From Hypomyces perniciosus (taxonomy: Eukaryota; Ascomycota; Sordariomycetes; Hypocreales; Hypocreaceae), in contig SPDT01000005.1 of NCBI GenBank assembly GCA_008477525.1, forward strand, positions 4,030,001 to 4,094,000: a DNA stretch of 64,000 nucleotides, read 5' to 3'. This document shows, piece by piece, positions 43,440 through 53,825 of this stretch (position 1 is the first letter of the stretch; every line of letters starts with the position of its first letter). The position numbers and the translations under genes were made by a program. The notes under the pieces were generated by a model. The model ran no database searches. It saw nothing but the letters and a program-made list of their open reading frames with translations, and was not told the DNA's origin.

Positions 43440-46400
43440 TCAAGCTCGTGTATATCCTCCCACCCTCTCAAGTATTTTAGCCACTCTTGCATGACCGTTC
43501 TGTCTTGCCACAATAATCGCCGTGTCCCCATTCTCATCCACGAGGTGCGGATTCGCTCCAGCATCCATCAAAATAAGCACAACTCGCTCATAGCCGCACG
43601 TAGATGGCCAGAATAGAGGCGATCTCCTAGAAATTGCCATAGAGTTAACATCCACATCGCTCCTTGTCGCCAGAACCTCAACAACTGCCTCGTGCCCAAG
43701 CGCCGCTGCGATCCATAATGGCGTCACCCCCTTGGTATTTTTTGTGTCTGGCTTCGTTCCTTCACATAAAAGCTGGTTGATACACTGGATATCCCCAGCC
43801 TTAGCTGCGTTATAGAATTTTGCGATAAAACGCCACTCTTCCTGAACAGAGACAAGACCACTCTGCTGAGATAATAGAGTGAGAACCTCATCTTGACCAC
43901 ATGTCGCTGCAGCCTTTACTACCTCCTCGGTAATAGTAAGCTGGTCTCCTTTTCGGTCGAGGAGCAAGGTCATTACTTCCTTTCCATTCCCCTCATTTCC
44001 CGCTGCAGCTTTGATGACCTCCTCTGTAATGGTGATCTCGTCTCCCCTTCGGTTGAGGAGTAACGCCATCACTTCCTTGGCATTCCATAAATTTCCCGCC
44101 GCAGCCTTTGCTACTTCTTCTGTAATGGTGATCTGGTCTCCCCTTCGGTCGAGGAGTAACGCCATCACTTCCTTGCCATTTCTGGAATTTCCCGCTGCAG
44201 CCTCCACTACCTCCTCTGTGATGGTGATCTGGTCTCCTTTTCGGTCAAGGAGCAACTCCATCACTTCCTTGCCATTTGTCCAATTTCCCGCCGCAGCCTC
44301 CACTACCTCCTCTGTGATGGTGATCTGGTCTCCTTTTCGGTCGAGGAGTAATGCCATTACTTTCTCATCAAACATTTCAGCAATAGTAGATACTGCCTCC
44401 TCTGTGATAGTCATCTGGTCTCCTTTTCGGTCGAGGAGCAGCGCCATCACTTCCTTGCCATTTCTGGAATTTCTCGCTGCAGCCTTCACTACCTCTTCCG
44501 TCATGGTGATCTGGTCTCCTTTTCGGTCGAGGAGCAACTCCATCACTTCCTTGCCATTCTCCGAATTTCCCGCCGCAGCCTCCACTACCTCCTCTGTGAT
44601 GGTGATCTGGTCTCCTTTTCGGTCAAGGAGTAACGCCATCACCTCCTTGCCATTGTTCGAATTTCCTGCCGCGGCTTCTAGCACCTGTTCAGTTACCTTT
44701 CCCTTCTGTTTAAGCAGCGTAGGCAAAACATTTAGATATCCTGACAGAGCGGCCTGTTCAAGTGGCGTGCTGTAAGAAGCGTCAACGCAATCAATATCAA
44801 TAAAATAGATCAACTTCTCCAGATCATATTCTTGATCACTCGACCCATAGACAAAATCCACCAGAGCAGGAACCCCCCATCGTCCAGCTATATGTAGAAT
44901 GGAGAATTCTTGTGGAATCTTTTCGAAAGTATCTGACCTTAGCTGCTCTAGCCATTGCTCCCGACACCGAGACTTGATTTCGAAAAACTCAGCCTGAGAT
45001 TCTCTCACTTCGAATTTCCACTGCGCCATACGTGCGTGATTGGGCCAATCTTTTGTTGCGTAAGCGGAGAATTTTTCATGCGGCTGTCTCTTGCTATGGA
45101 ACTGGTCGATAAGCACGTCAATACAGCGATAGGCAGCGTTGGCATGTGCTTCGAGCTTGTCGATAAAGTAATTAGAGCCATCTCCAACTAAATAGTCTTT
45201 CACGGACTGATGCAGCAGTAGGACTTTTTCATCTTGGATAATGATCATTAGGCGGCAGGATGCGATTTGATCGCGTGTAAACTGAACCCGGGTCTCTACA
45301 TCCACTTCTTCTTCGTATAGCTGGCAAGCTTCAGAAAGCTCTAATACACTTAGTGGCCGCACACATACGGCAACTAAGCTCAGCATGCGTCGGACTATGT
45401 CAGCTCCGGACCCCTCCCGAGCTGTGTCGAGAAGTCTCTTATAGAGTGAATGAAGTCCTCTAGGCATGCTCTGTAAGATTTGGATGGCGTCCTTCGAAGA
45501 GACTTTCTCTAGCTCCTCGCACGCTAAGCCAACCCACAGGAAGGTACCCTCAGCTTTGTCTCTGAGGATGTTGCTGACTTGTTGTTTAACCTTATCTGTG
45601 TAATGTTTTCTCTTAGCAAGGTATGCTACTTTTTCCTCAATGCACCGATCAATATCTTGCTTTGCCTCAGGGAAGGAAGCTAAGTCCTTATTCGCGAACT
45701 CTTCTAAGTATTCGTGGATCTCGGGATATGGCCGACTGGTAACCAATATCCGGATGTTTGACGGGGCATCCCGGCTCTGAAAGGTTTCTTGAAATTGTCG
45801 CAATAGGACTTGTTGCGATTCTTGATCGCATTCATCCAGCGCGTCAATAATGCAGTACTTTCGGCCCGTGTTCTGGTCCTCGGCGGCGGCCATGAATATT
45901 GTCCAGAGAGCGTCGAACGATTTAAATAGCTCTGCCCCACGCTCATTATACTTTAGCAAGAGGTAGTCGAGAAGCTGCGGGTGCTGCTGTACGAGTTGGA
46001 GGAGAAGCCCTCTGATGATTGATGAGGCCGTCTTCCGTTTATCGAAGCTAGAGTCGCAGAAAAAATATGCCAGCGTTTTCCCATCCGTTGCGGAGAAAGC
46101 CGTCGATAGCTCCTCGGTAAGGAATATGGACATGATGGATTTTCCTGTCCCAGGGTTCCCATGGAGCCACAGAACATCGGTCGCTTGGCTCTCGGAGCAT
46201 GCTGTCTGCCCTGAACCAAGCCATGTAGTGAGCTGTTCCGTGCCGAGTACCCACTCGCAGGTGCCACGAGCGCGGTCTCCTTTCTTGCGTTTCAATGCCT
46301 TCCTATCCTCGGACGGATCGGTCAGGAAGAGGTCGCGCAGACAGTCTCGGGCCTCCGGCTTCTCCCTTGAGACATCTTGACAGTCTGTCAGTAAGGCTAC

Positions 46401-47708
46401 ATGAAAATAGGCGAGAAGACTTACATGTTCTATTGGTGATGATTGGACTTGCTGTCAATAATGTTAGCGACGTTTTAAATTAAGAAACAATAAGACGTAC
46501 GGTGGTTCCGAAGGTGAACGGTATCCTTCGCATTGGCGCACATCTCAGATATCGTCGCCGAGACAATCAAGAATGAGCGGTCGGTTGGGCCATAGTATTT
46601 ATTTATCTTCAAGTGATCCGTCTGGAGGGCATATCTGTCAAGACCTGGGATGCAAGCAGAGGCCTCTTCCACGACCTAGAGACGTAAATACGGATACCGG
46701 GTATTAAGATTTTTTACATACCATTCCTTTTGCCGCTCCCACAATCCCAACCCGCCGCCCATAGTCCGTTTCATAGAGTTCGCTAAAACAAGAGACGGGT
46801 ATCGAAAGTCTATTACGCAGCCGGCAGAAACTGTGTAGTTTGTCTTGTAGCGTGGGCTCATCGAAACCAAGTTCCCTGATTATTCCGCGGTGTGAGCCTG
46901 CCTGTTGCGTAAGCCACGCAATGGAATCGACGAAGGGTTGCCACTTTGTGCCCCGGAAGGGGGTGCCTAGAAACACGAGACCGACAGTCATCTTCGGCAA
47001 GTACTTCAATTTGTCCTCGGAGCCAGCGTGCAGAAGGCCCTGAACGTTGTAGATTAGCTAAAAGCACAGAAAGACTAGACACACCAGCTCACATGTACAA
47101 TGACATTTCCACCTAGGCTATGGCCGACGAAGATAATCGGACGGCTACAGCCGCCGTCTCGGAATGAGTGTACGCTATGCATGAGTTCCTCTCCACAGAG
47201 CTGGAGGCGTGTCTTCGGGGCGTCGGCGTGCCATTTCGACTCGTAGTTGTACACAATAATCCTCGCCTTGGGTACCTTCGCGGACAGCATATCAGGGTCT
47301 CCAAGCCAGTTAATACGCTTGTTGCCGTCTTTGTATACCCACGACCAGTCAACGTTTGACCCAAGACCGTGTACAGCAATGATGCTGCCTTAGTTAGATC
47401 GATGCTCCCTAGTGCCGATTCTTAACACTTACTCAACCTCGGTTTCCTTATTGGCGTCGTCAGTCGGGTACAATATCTCAAGAGGCTGTCGGGCACGATT
47501 CTATAGTGGTGTTAATAAGTATATTGCCTATTCGATTGTGGACTCCACAAACATGTTTTTCCTCTCCCGGCAAGTCATCAGCGGAATGCTCCTGTGGTCG
47601 CGAGATTGGCGAGCGTTTGTTTCCTGCTGACAGCCACAGCCACAGGTACGCGACGGCGGCGACGCAAGCTAGAATAAGGACTAGCTCAGATCGTACAAGA
47701 TCCATCAT
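43440..47708 (-). CDS. NLR protein: membrane anchor, SesB-like hydrolase, NACHT, 32-residue repeats, ankyrins
   Basis: Seven exons join in frame: 47708-47553, 47500-47433, 47384-47093, 47039-46722, 46675-46501, 46451-46425 and 46375-43440. Introns are 46-53 nt. The last acceptor could be CAG at 46385 instead, adding three residues. The product is about 1323 residues. An N-terminal hydrophobic helix (LVLILACVAAVAYLWLWL) precedes an alpha/beta-hydrolase of the SesB type (IIAVHGLGSN, FVGHSLGGNV nucleophile elbow, FLGTPFRGT). Then comes NACHT with Walker A GNPGTGKS (about 415) and Walker B YCIIDALDECD (about 520). Around residues 910-1180 about eight 32-residue repeats (ITITEEVVEAAAGN..NGKEVM) occur, then two or three ankyrin repeats (TPLWIAAALGHEAVVEVL). 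Fungal NLRs of this build trigger incompatibility-type cell death after ligand sensing. No lesion is visible. Confidence 0.9.
43880..44700 (-). repeat. 96-bp coding repeats in the NLR gene
   Basis: About eight full tandem units of 96 bp (32 residues) plus degenerate end units. The fourth unit is shorter (about 30 residues, TIAEMFDEK). Units are nearly identical except for the residue pair after AAAGN (SN, SE, SR, WT, SR, LW, EG), where changes concentrate. The spacing and helix pattern suggest degenerate ankyrin-like units. A 254-codon frame on the opposite strand is a by-product of this repetition. Confidence 0.9.
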
Positions 47709-48818
47709 AGCCACCACTAGGTGCGGGATTCGGGTTTCGAATATTTTTGATGCTTGCAAGTTTCGCTTGTTGAACAAGGTAACAGAGTACGCTGGATTGT
47801 GGAGAAGGATGTCGATCTCGTAAACTCGATAGGTAGTATCAAGAGCAGTTCTTGCTTGTACTAAGTGTTCTCTCGGCAAAAAATACTATAAGGAGGAAAG
47901 AAATGAAAAAGAAACATTACGAGAAGGCTGCGGGGCAGATTAGGCTCAGTCAGGTTTGCGGGGATAGCGGAAGCGGGGTGTTTTCTTTTCGGGCGTGAGG
48001 CACATGTACCGACGAGTCCAGTGTTGCCAAATAGCTACCGTGTGCGTCATGGTGCTTCAAATCACATGTTCCTGCAACTAATCATCCCTTCTGCTGGTTC
48101 ATGTAATAGGTGACTATGCCGCCGCTAATTATCCTGCTACACGTGAACTGTCTTGCGACTCTATGAACATGTGTATTATAGAGGAAAGAAATCACCGTGT
48201 GTACTGGACTTAAATAAGGTGGCTCCAATTAGGCGAGCACTACTCCGTATGCTTAGCCACATTCCTAGAAAGTGGCCCTTCAGAGAAACTTTTGACAACT
48301 TGTTTTTCGGAGGTATACGAAGTAATAGTGGGCTATAATAAAAAAATCTTGGCTTGCTTTTTTTGCCACAGTTGCACCCCCGGTTGATGTGTTGGCGGTT
48401 GTTGAGAGGATACGGCCCACTTTTCATCATGAATATAGCAGCGTAGTTGCCCACTCTGGTTGAACCTGGGCACCATTCCACAACCGCTGCAAGAAACGAG
48501 TTGTGACAATGGACACGGTGTGGGAACTGGACAATATGGGATGATATCAATGAAACGTAGCAGATAGAACTCTACAGTTCAATACAGTTAATTACACCTG
48601 GGCGTCAATGTTGGGGGTATAAATAGGTTCTCCAAGTCATAGTTCTCGCCTCACTTCATGTAAGTTTGGCTGTTATATGCAGTCAGGATGGGTATCACAG
48701 CACCTGACGAATGGGAAACTAAAAATCATTGATGGCAAGGCGGGGCTGGCAAGCATTGAAAGCAAAAAGTAGGCACCAAAAGCCGAACATCAAGGTCGCC
48801 GCGGACACACGCGACCCT
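47709..48818. other. Intergenic, NLR upstream region
   Basis: No gene is supported. A minus-strand frame at 48176-48550 has no recognisable product. TACTCCGTA occurs at 48241. Confidence 0.45.
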
Positions 48819-49328
48819 TTACCCCGCGCAACATCGTCTTGAGAGCACCAAGGCATCGCATGCCTGCTGCGTCCAACTGGATCTAACTGAGGCATAAAGG
48901 CGAGGACAATAAGCTATATGAAGGAACTGTAGTGAGGAAATGACGTCGTAAGGTACGAAGGCGCGGATCCGTAGTGTATCGGGGTGGATGGAGAATAGCC
49001 TGGAGTCGAAAAGTTCGTGAAGGTGGCTCAGCAGGAGGATGCCATTTTCTGCGGACCAGGTGCGCTGCCGGGCTTCCCGCAGACGACGCGGACTAAACTC
49101 AACATCATTGCCGCCGAGACCCTCAGGATCAGGGTACAGGTGGTAGTGCTGTTGGGGAATGATGTGGCATGCTTGCAAGGCTGGGCCGACAGCTGGGCTA
49201 ATACACCACGACCGGCCCTTGTCCGTCACGGCGCACTGGCGAGCCGTGACAAGACAGGACGAGCGGAACCCGGTGATGGTCTGTCGGGCGAGGTCGGCCG
49301 CGATATCCATCTCGGGCGGCGCCACCAT
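48819..49328 (-). pseudogene. HNH_2-type endonuclease domain protein, ends shortened
   Basis: From the ATG at 49328 (the frame is open upstream to about 49455 without ATG) 169 residues are encoded: VAPPEMDIAADLARQTITGF, CAVTDKGRSWCISPAVGP, ACHIIPQQHYHLYP, NGILLLSHLHELFDSRLFSI and IRAFVPYDVI. ACHIIP...NGILLxxxxHxLFD is the HNH_2 core (Pfam PF13391), a fungal family of unknown role with a metal-binding His-Asn-His site. In relatives known to me the protein begins earlier and ends with a different tail; here the sequence after SSLQF departs from it. It is probably a truncated relic, though the HNH core itself is complete. Confidence 0.65.
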
Positions 49329-49389
49329 GTTGGCGAAATCCTCCTCTTCGTTGACGGGCAGCAGATAACGACTAACGGCCTTATCTAAT

Positions 49390-49690
49390 AGCCGGCTTGG
49401 TGGTTCGAAGCTATATTGATTGATATGGCGCTTTATATAGCCGGCTTGCCATTAGGCTAGGCGTTGTTCGAGTCGGCTAGGTTGAACGGAATGGCATTGT
49501 TCAAAGTCGCGTTGTCCAAGTCGGCTAGGTCTAACCAAGCAGCGTTATTCTATCTAGCTTGGTGGAACAAGTTGAATGGGGCCGCATTATTTAGGTCGGC
49601 TAGGTAGGTCGAATTCGCGTTGTTCGAAGCGGCGTTGTTCGAAGCGTTGGATTCGGCTTGAACGGCTGATGGGCTTGAATCGTATCGGGC
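49390..49690. repeat. Degenerate minisatellite
   Basis: Imperfect repetitions of blocks such as CGTTGTTCGAA, AAGTCGGCTAGGT and GTTGAACGGAATGGCATTG run through this stretch, with unit lengths of roughly 12-35 bp. It borders the 3' end of the OrsD-type gene. Confidence 0.6.
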
Positions 49691-49907
49691 TAGCTAGGCA
49701 GCGCGATTGAAGATGAAGAAAGTGTTGATTTTGTGACGGGAAGGTCTGGCGGCACAATCCACGGGTTCGGCGCTGTAGATCTTGCTGATATAGCTGCCAG
49801 GCCCACTGTTGTTTAAGCTGATCGAGCTGATCGGATAGGCCCATTATAAAGTCGATTAAATCAAAGGAAAGAAATAGCGCCAAACGCGAAGGAAGCAAGG
49901 AAACGCG

Positions 49908-52288
49908 TTATACCCCGGCCTGCATCTGACGTGCCATAATCGCGCTCAGCCGGTCCGTCTCCCACCGCTTCGAGCTGCCGTGCCGCCAGATAAACTCCAT
50001 GTGCGCCAGATCTGGCTCTGGCATCTTAGCATGCTGCAACAGCGCCCGTTCCGCCGGCAGTAGCCATGCGATATACGCTACCATCATCCGGCCTAGACGG
50101 TCCGGCAGAAACCTAGCCACCTTTCGCCCGATGCCGCGGATCGCCTTCATCTTGTCCCGGTCCGACACGATCATCAGCTCACCATCATACACGAAGATAT
50201 TCCGCAGCAGCTGCCACGAGTTGCAGTGCCGCAGCGTCATCACCTCTGGCCCTCTTCCCGGCTGCCCGCCCCAGACATGCACTGGCACGATAAGCGCCTC
50301 CCGGAACAACCTAAGCTTGTGCAGCCATCTCTCAATGCCCACGCGCTTCCAGCAGCTATTCCTCGCATCCCAGAGCTGCGAGCCCGCCGCCAGCAGCGCC
50401 TTGCTCGGACCGTGTTCTAACCAGTCGTTAGCCGGATGCGTGGCGAATGACTTGCCCGCGCCCCTGCGCACCATGTCGTCCGATATCCTCTTCATATCGA
50501 TGGTCGCCAGCATCGCCCCCACTGCCCGCCCAGCAGATCATTCAGCAAGTCATCCGCGTGGGTCACCATAGAGCACGCCGTCCTCTTGAAGTCGCGGATG
50601 CGCACGCCCTCGCCGTTGTGGAAGAGCGTCTCCTTGTCCTCCGCCCACCGCACCGACGGCTGCCCCTCGGCCTTTTGCCGATGCCCCTTGCCATAAGCCA
50701 TCCAGTTGATGATCTTGCTCATGGCCGTATAAGTGCCTACGCACATCCACTTGGCGAACTCCTCCTGGAACCGCTCGAGCGCCTCCAGACCGAGCTCCTC
50801 TAGCTCCCTGGGCTCGTTTTCGAATGCGTGCTCGAGAAAGAAGAGCCGTGCTAACCAGTGGATTCCCGCCAGCATGCCCGTGTATAGCGTAGCGCCCTCG
50901 TAGCCCTCCGGTTTCTTGTGGATTCCCATAGCCGCGCAGAAGCACAGCAAAGCGTTGCTGTACATATTGCCGCCTACGCGTACCTTAATGGAAGCGACCA
51001 TAAACAAGAACACCGCCCGGTCCAGCCCCTTAGTAGCCAACGTCGCCGTCCCTCCATAGCCGTGCTCATCGTCAGAGTATACGCTCTCGTGGTTGCTGTT
51101 ACCATCCTCGTCACTACCTTCTGTATTGCTGCCCTCTCGGTCGTCGCTCCTGCCAAAATGGCCGTTGTTGTCGGCTATATCGAGCATCTCATCTTCCACC
51201 TCCTGCATCACGTCGCCCATAAGAGACCACTGCTCGTCTGTGAAACACATGGCAAGCTTAGCCAGCGCCTCTTGACGACCCAATCGGTATGCTCGCAAGC
51301 AGAAGCACAGATAGCGCTGGCCAATAATGCTATATTTGCGGACGGACGAGTCTGTCCCGGACTGACCAAACGGCAAGCCCATGGAAGAATCGGCCGTGAT
51401 GCCCTGCAGCTTCTGCAGCGTTTCTTTGGGCACGCAGCTAATGCGCCAGCGACACCGGTCGATTTGTCGTCCTAAGCTCTCGCTCAGTCTCGTGAGCAGT
51501 AGCTTCTCTCTTGCCGCCGCCTCGTCCTCCTCTGACGGTTGCTGGTTTTCGCTTCTCCTGGCCGTCTCTCTCGCCTGGCCTGCCTTGCTGCCCAGCCAAT
51601 CGGTTGCCTCTGCGATTGTAACCAGCTCACGGTCCCCGAAGTGACTCACCCACTTCATGTCCTTGACCCAAGCCGAGTCTCGATCGATGCCCTCTTCCAA
51701 GTCGCCCCTCCTCAGCCTCTCGGCATCCTCTGCCTCCAGCCTGACCCGGCTCTCTTCCAGTATCATCTCCAATTGGCTGCGGGCTGGTTCGGTCGGGGCG
51801 GACTCGCCATCTTCATTACTTTCGATATTCTCGTCGATGTTCTCGTCCCTGCGTGGTGGTACATGCTGTTCTCCGTCGCCCACTTCCCTGACTATCCAAT
51901 ACCTTGCATATCGGCCTGCCTTCCAAGTTTGAAGACGCACGTTTTCGAACTGGACTATCTGCCCGTTATGACCTGTCTCTCTCCAATGCGTCATCATATT
52001 GTTGCGAGCCATAGTTAAGAACCGGCATTGGCCGCAGCTGAAGCCATATCCAATGTCTAGTTCTGCAATTGGCCGGCTTCCATCTCTTGGAATAGCTGCA
52101 TGCTCGGGGTTTTGCAGCGGCAGTTCTCCGTAGTAGTTTCGTATATCTTGAATGATGTCGCCCTTGAGCTTGTGGACACGGCGAAAGTGAGACTCTATGT
52201 TCGACCCAGCATGCACTGCGCAGCGACAGAGCTTGCAAATTAGTAACTGGAACTTCAGATTCTGCACTACAACGTCGTTCAACTGCAT
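49908..52288 (-). pseudogene. OrsD-domain protein (PF12013 type), frameshifted, C-terminus short
   Basis: From the ATG at 52288 the frame is 598 codons. It starts with two C2H2-like fingers (LICKLCRCAVHAGSNIESHF; FSCGQCRFLTMARNNMMTHW), followed by a helical region and an acidic stretch, and ends at 50492. Next frame over (50522-49908) the homology continues: VGAMLATIDMKRISDDMVRR, VPVHVWGGQPGRGPEVMTLR, RNIFVYDGELMIVSD, KVARFLPDRLGRMMVAYIAW, ETDRLSAIMARQMQAG, then TAA. A one-base loss near 50515 explains the switch. Fungal proteins of this type are often fused to, or followed by, RecQ-like helicases in telomere-linked elements (from memory); no helicase is seen here. Unlike its neighbours the gene is GC-rich. 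Confidence 0.7.
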
Positions 52289-52655
52289 TTTCGCTTATAA
52301 TTTCCTTGCATAACTTTACTATAAACAATGCGTAATGAAGATAAATCCAATCGCGTTATTTACGCGTTTTTATCTACTACGCTTATGCCGTACATAGCTT
52401 CGCAGTGGCCAAGCTAATGGCACCCTAACCCTTAACCAGAATAAACCAGAATAAACCTAAGTGGGTCTATCTAAACCTTAACGCCAATCAGATCCCGCCG
52501 CGCAACGTATATAATTTCAACGTCAGTGCACGGGCCAGGGTAGCCAAAATTGGGTGCAACTGTGTCGTTCAACTCCCGCCGAATAATGCCTAGGACATCA
52601 GTGATCACATGTAGATTTCCTTTGTATATATACGACTGGCTTGTCACTCATCTAG
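52289..52655. other. Intergenic, no gene supported
   Basis: Upstream region of the OrsD-type gene; nothing recognisable beyond two tandem copies of an AATAAACCAG-like block near 52440. Confidence 0.4.
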
Positions 52656-52659
52656 TATA

Positions 52660-52815
52660 GTTACTTAGACAGTCGTTAACAATTGTATTTACCAGAACCG
52701 CCTGTTCTACAGAATCGTGACTACGTTACCCTGCTCAGTATTTATCCCTGACCTCTCTGTTAATATAAACCTACGAACCTCGGTTTATCCCTTGAGAATC
52801 AACCCGGATCGTTAC
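52660..52815 (+). repeat. Dispersed repeat, copy B
   Basis: GC-richer counterpart of 10178-10345; see that entry for shared blocks. It retains CG where copy A has TG or CA at several positions. Confidence 0.65.
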
Positions 52816-53082
52816 ACATACCCTTTCTCTATCAACTTGACCCCCTGCATTCATTAGTGTAAAAAGAGATTATATGGCGTTTTCTACCAACTCTTATAAG
52901 AGTTAGTAGTGGCATAAAAGTTAGGGCCATATTCAGTGTATATATTTGCTTAATTTGGAAAGATATTCTGAAAGTGAGTCCCTATATATGAGTAGCCTAT
53001 CTGGTTAATATATATAATAACATCATCAACCTGATAACAAAGTTCACACCTCGTGTATAAAAGGTAATACCTCCCCAGTTCA

Positions 53083-53530
53083 CTATATATCCGCATCCGA
53101 GTCAGCGTTAGATGCCTGACAGCAGAGTATCGTGCCTGACTTATAGGCAATGGTGATGTGCCTCTCAGATACCCTTGAGATAAAGGACCGATGCTCTGGA
53201 GGAAGCCATAGCACTGGCTTCTCCCCTCTCAGAATCCATGCCTTGTCTGAGCTGAGCCCGAATCTGGATATCATGACGCAGGGAAGTGACTGTTGCTTCG
53301 CCGATCCATCAGTGACGAGCCGCAGCACGTCAAAAATGCCGCAATCAGTATAGAGTCGCGAATGATGAACTGAATCCCATGACATATGTTTGATACGTGC
53401 CTTGAATTTATGCAAGCATTTACCTGTAGCTGCATCCCAGATCTCAACGGTCTTGTCGTCAAATAGACCGTGCAATCTCGATAGTAGCGCACCTTCCAAC
53501 GACAAAGCTATCTTTTCCGACAAAACTGTG
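53083..53530 (-). pseudogene. C-terminal WD40 tail of an NLR-type protein
   Basis: Minus-strand frame without ATG: ALLSRLHGLFDDKTVEIWDA, ATGKCLHKFKARIKHM, then AWILRGEKPVLWLPPEHRSF and a stop at 53083. The order (last WD unit followed by WILR...LWLPPxxR) is the standard end of fungal NACHT-WD40 proteins. Upstream the frame meets stops, so only the last blade and tail remain. A second such tail is at 22545-22970. Confidence 0.75.
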
Positions 53531-53825
53531 TACTCGTCTTCATGCTTTTATGATAAAAAGGCGGCTCTACTGAATTAAGGAAGACTACGAAAATGTAACA
53601 AAGTGCTCTCTCATATGCCTTTTTGATAGTAGAACCGACAAGATATCTCGGAGCGTCGTTCAAGCGCCTTGCGCTGTCGTTGAGCTCGTTCTCAGTCAAC
53701 ATCAGCCGCCGCCTTCTCTTCTCGATTTGCGTATTTCGCAGGTCTACCTCGTTTCCGAGCTCACCTGTGGCCGTTTGCCGTGGATCGAGATAACGGTTAG
53801 CTTGTGTAATATACGTGCTGTATAT

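Noticed and set aside
44011..44775. Long plus-strand frame of 254 codons opposite the NLR repeats
   Set aside because: It is periodic with the 96-bp repeats of the NLR gene on the other strand and consists of the antisense of conserved codons; an artefact of repetition.
48176..48550. 124-codon minus-strand frame with several cysteines
   Set aside because: No signal peptide, no spacing typical of a small secreted protein, and no recognised relatives.
50999..52018. Long plus-strand frames opposite the OrsD-type gene
   Set aside because: Open only because the region is GC-rich; the minus strand has the zinc-finger motifs.
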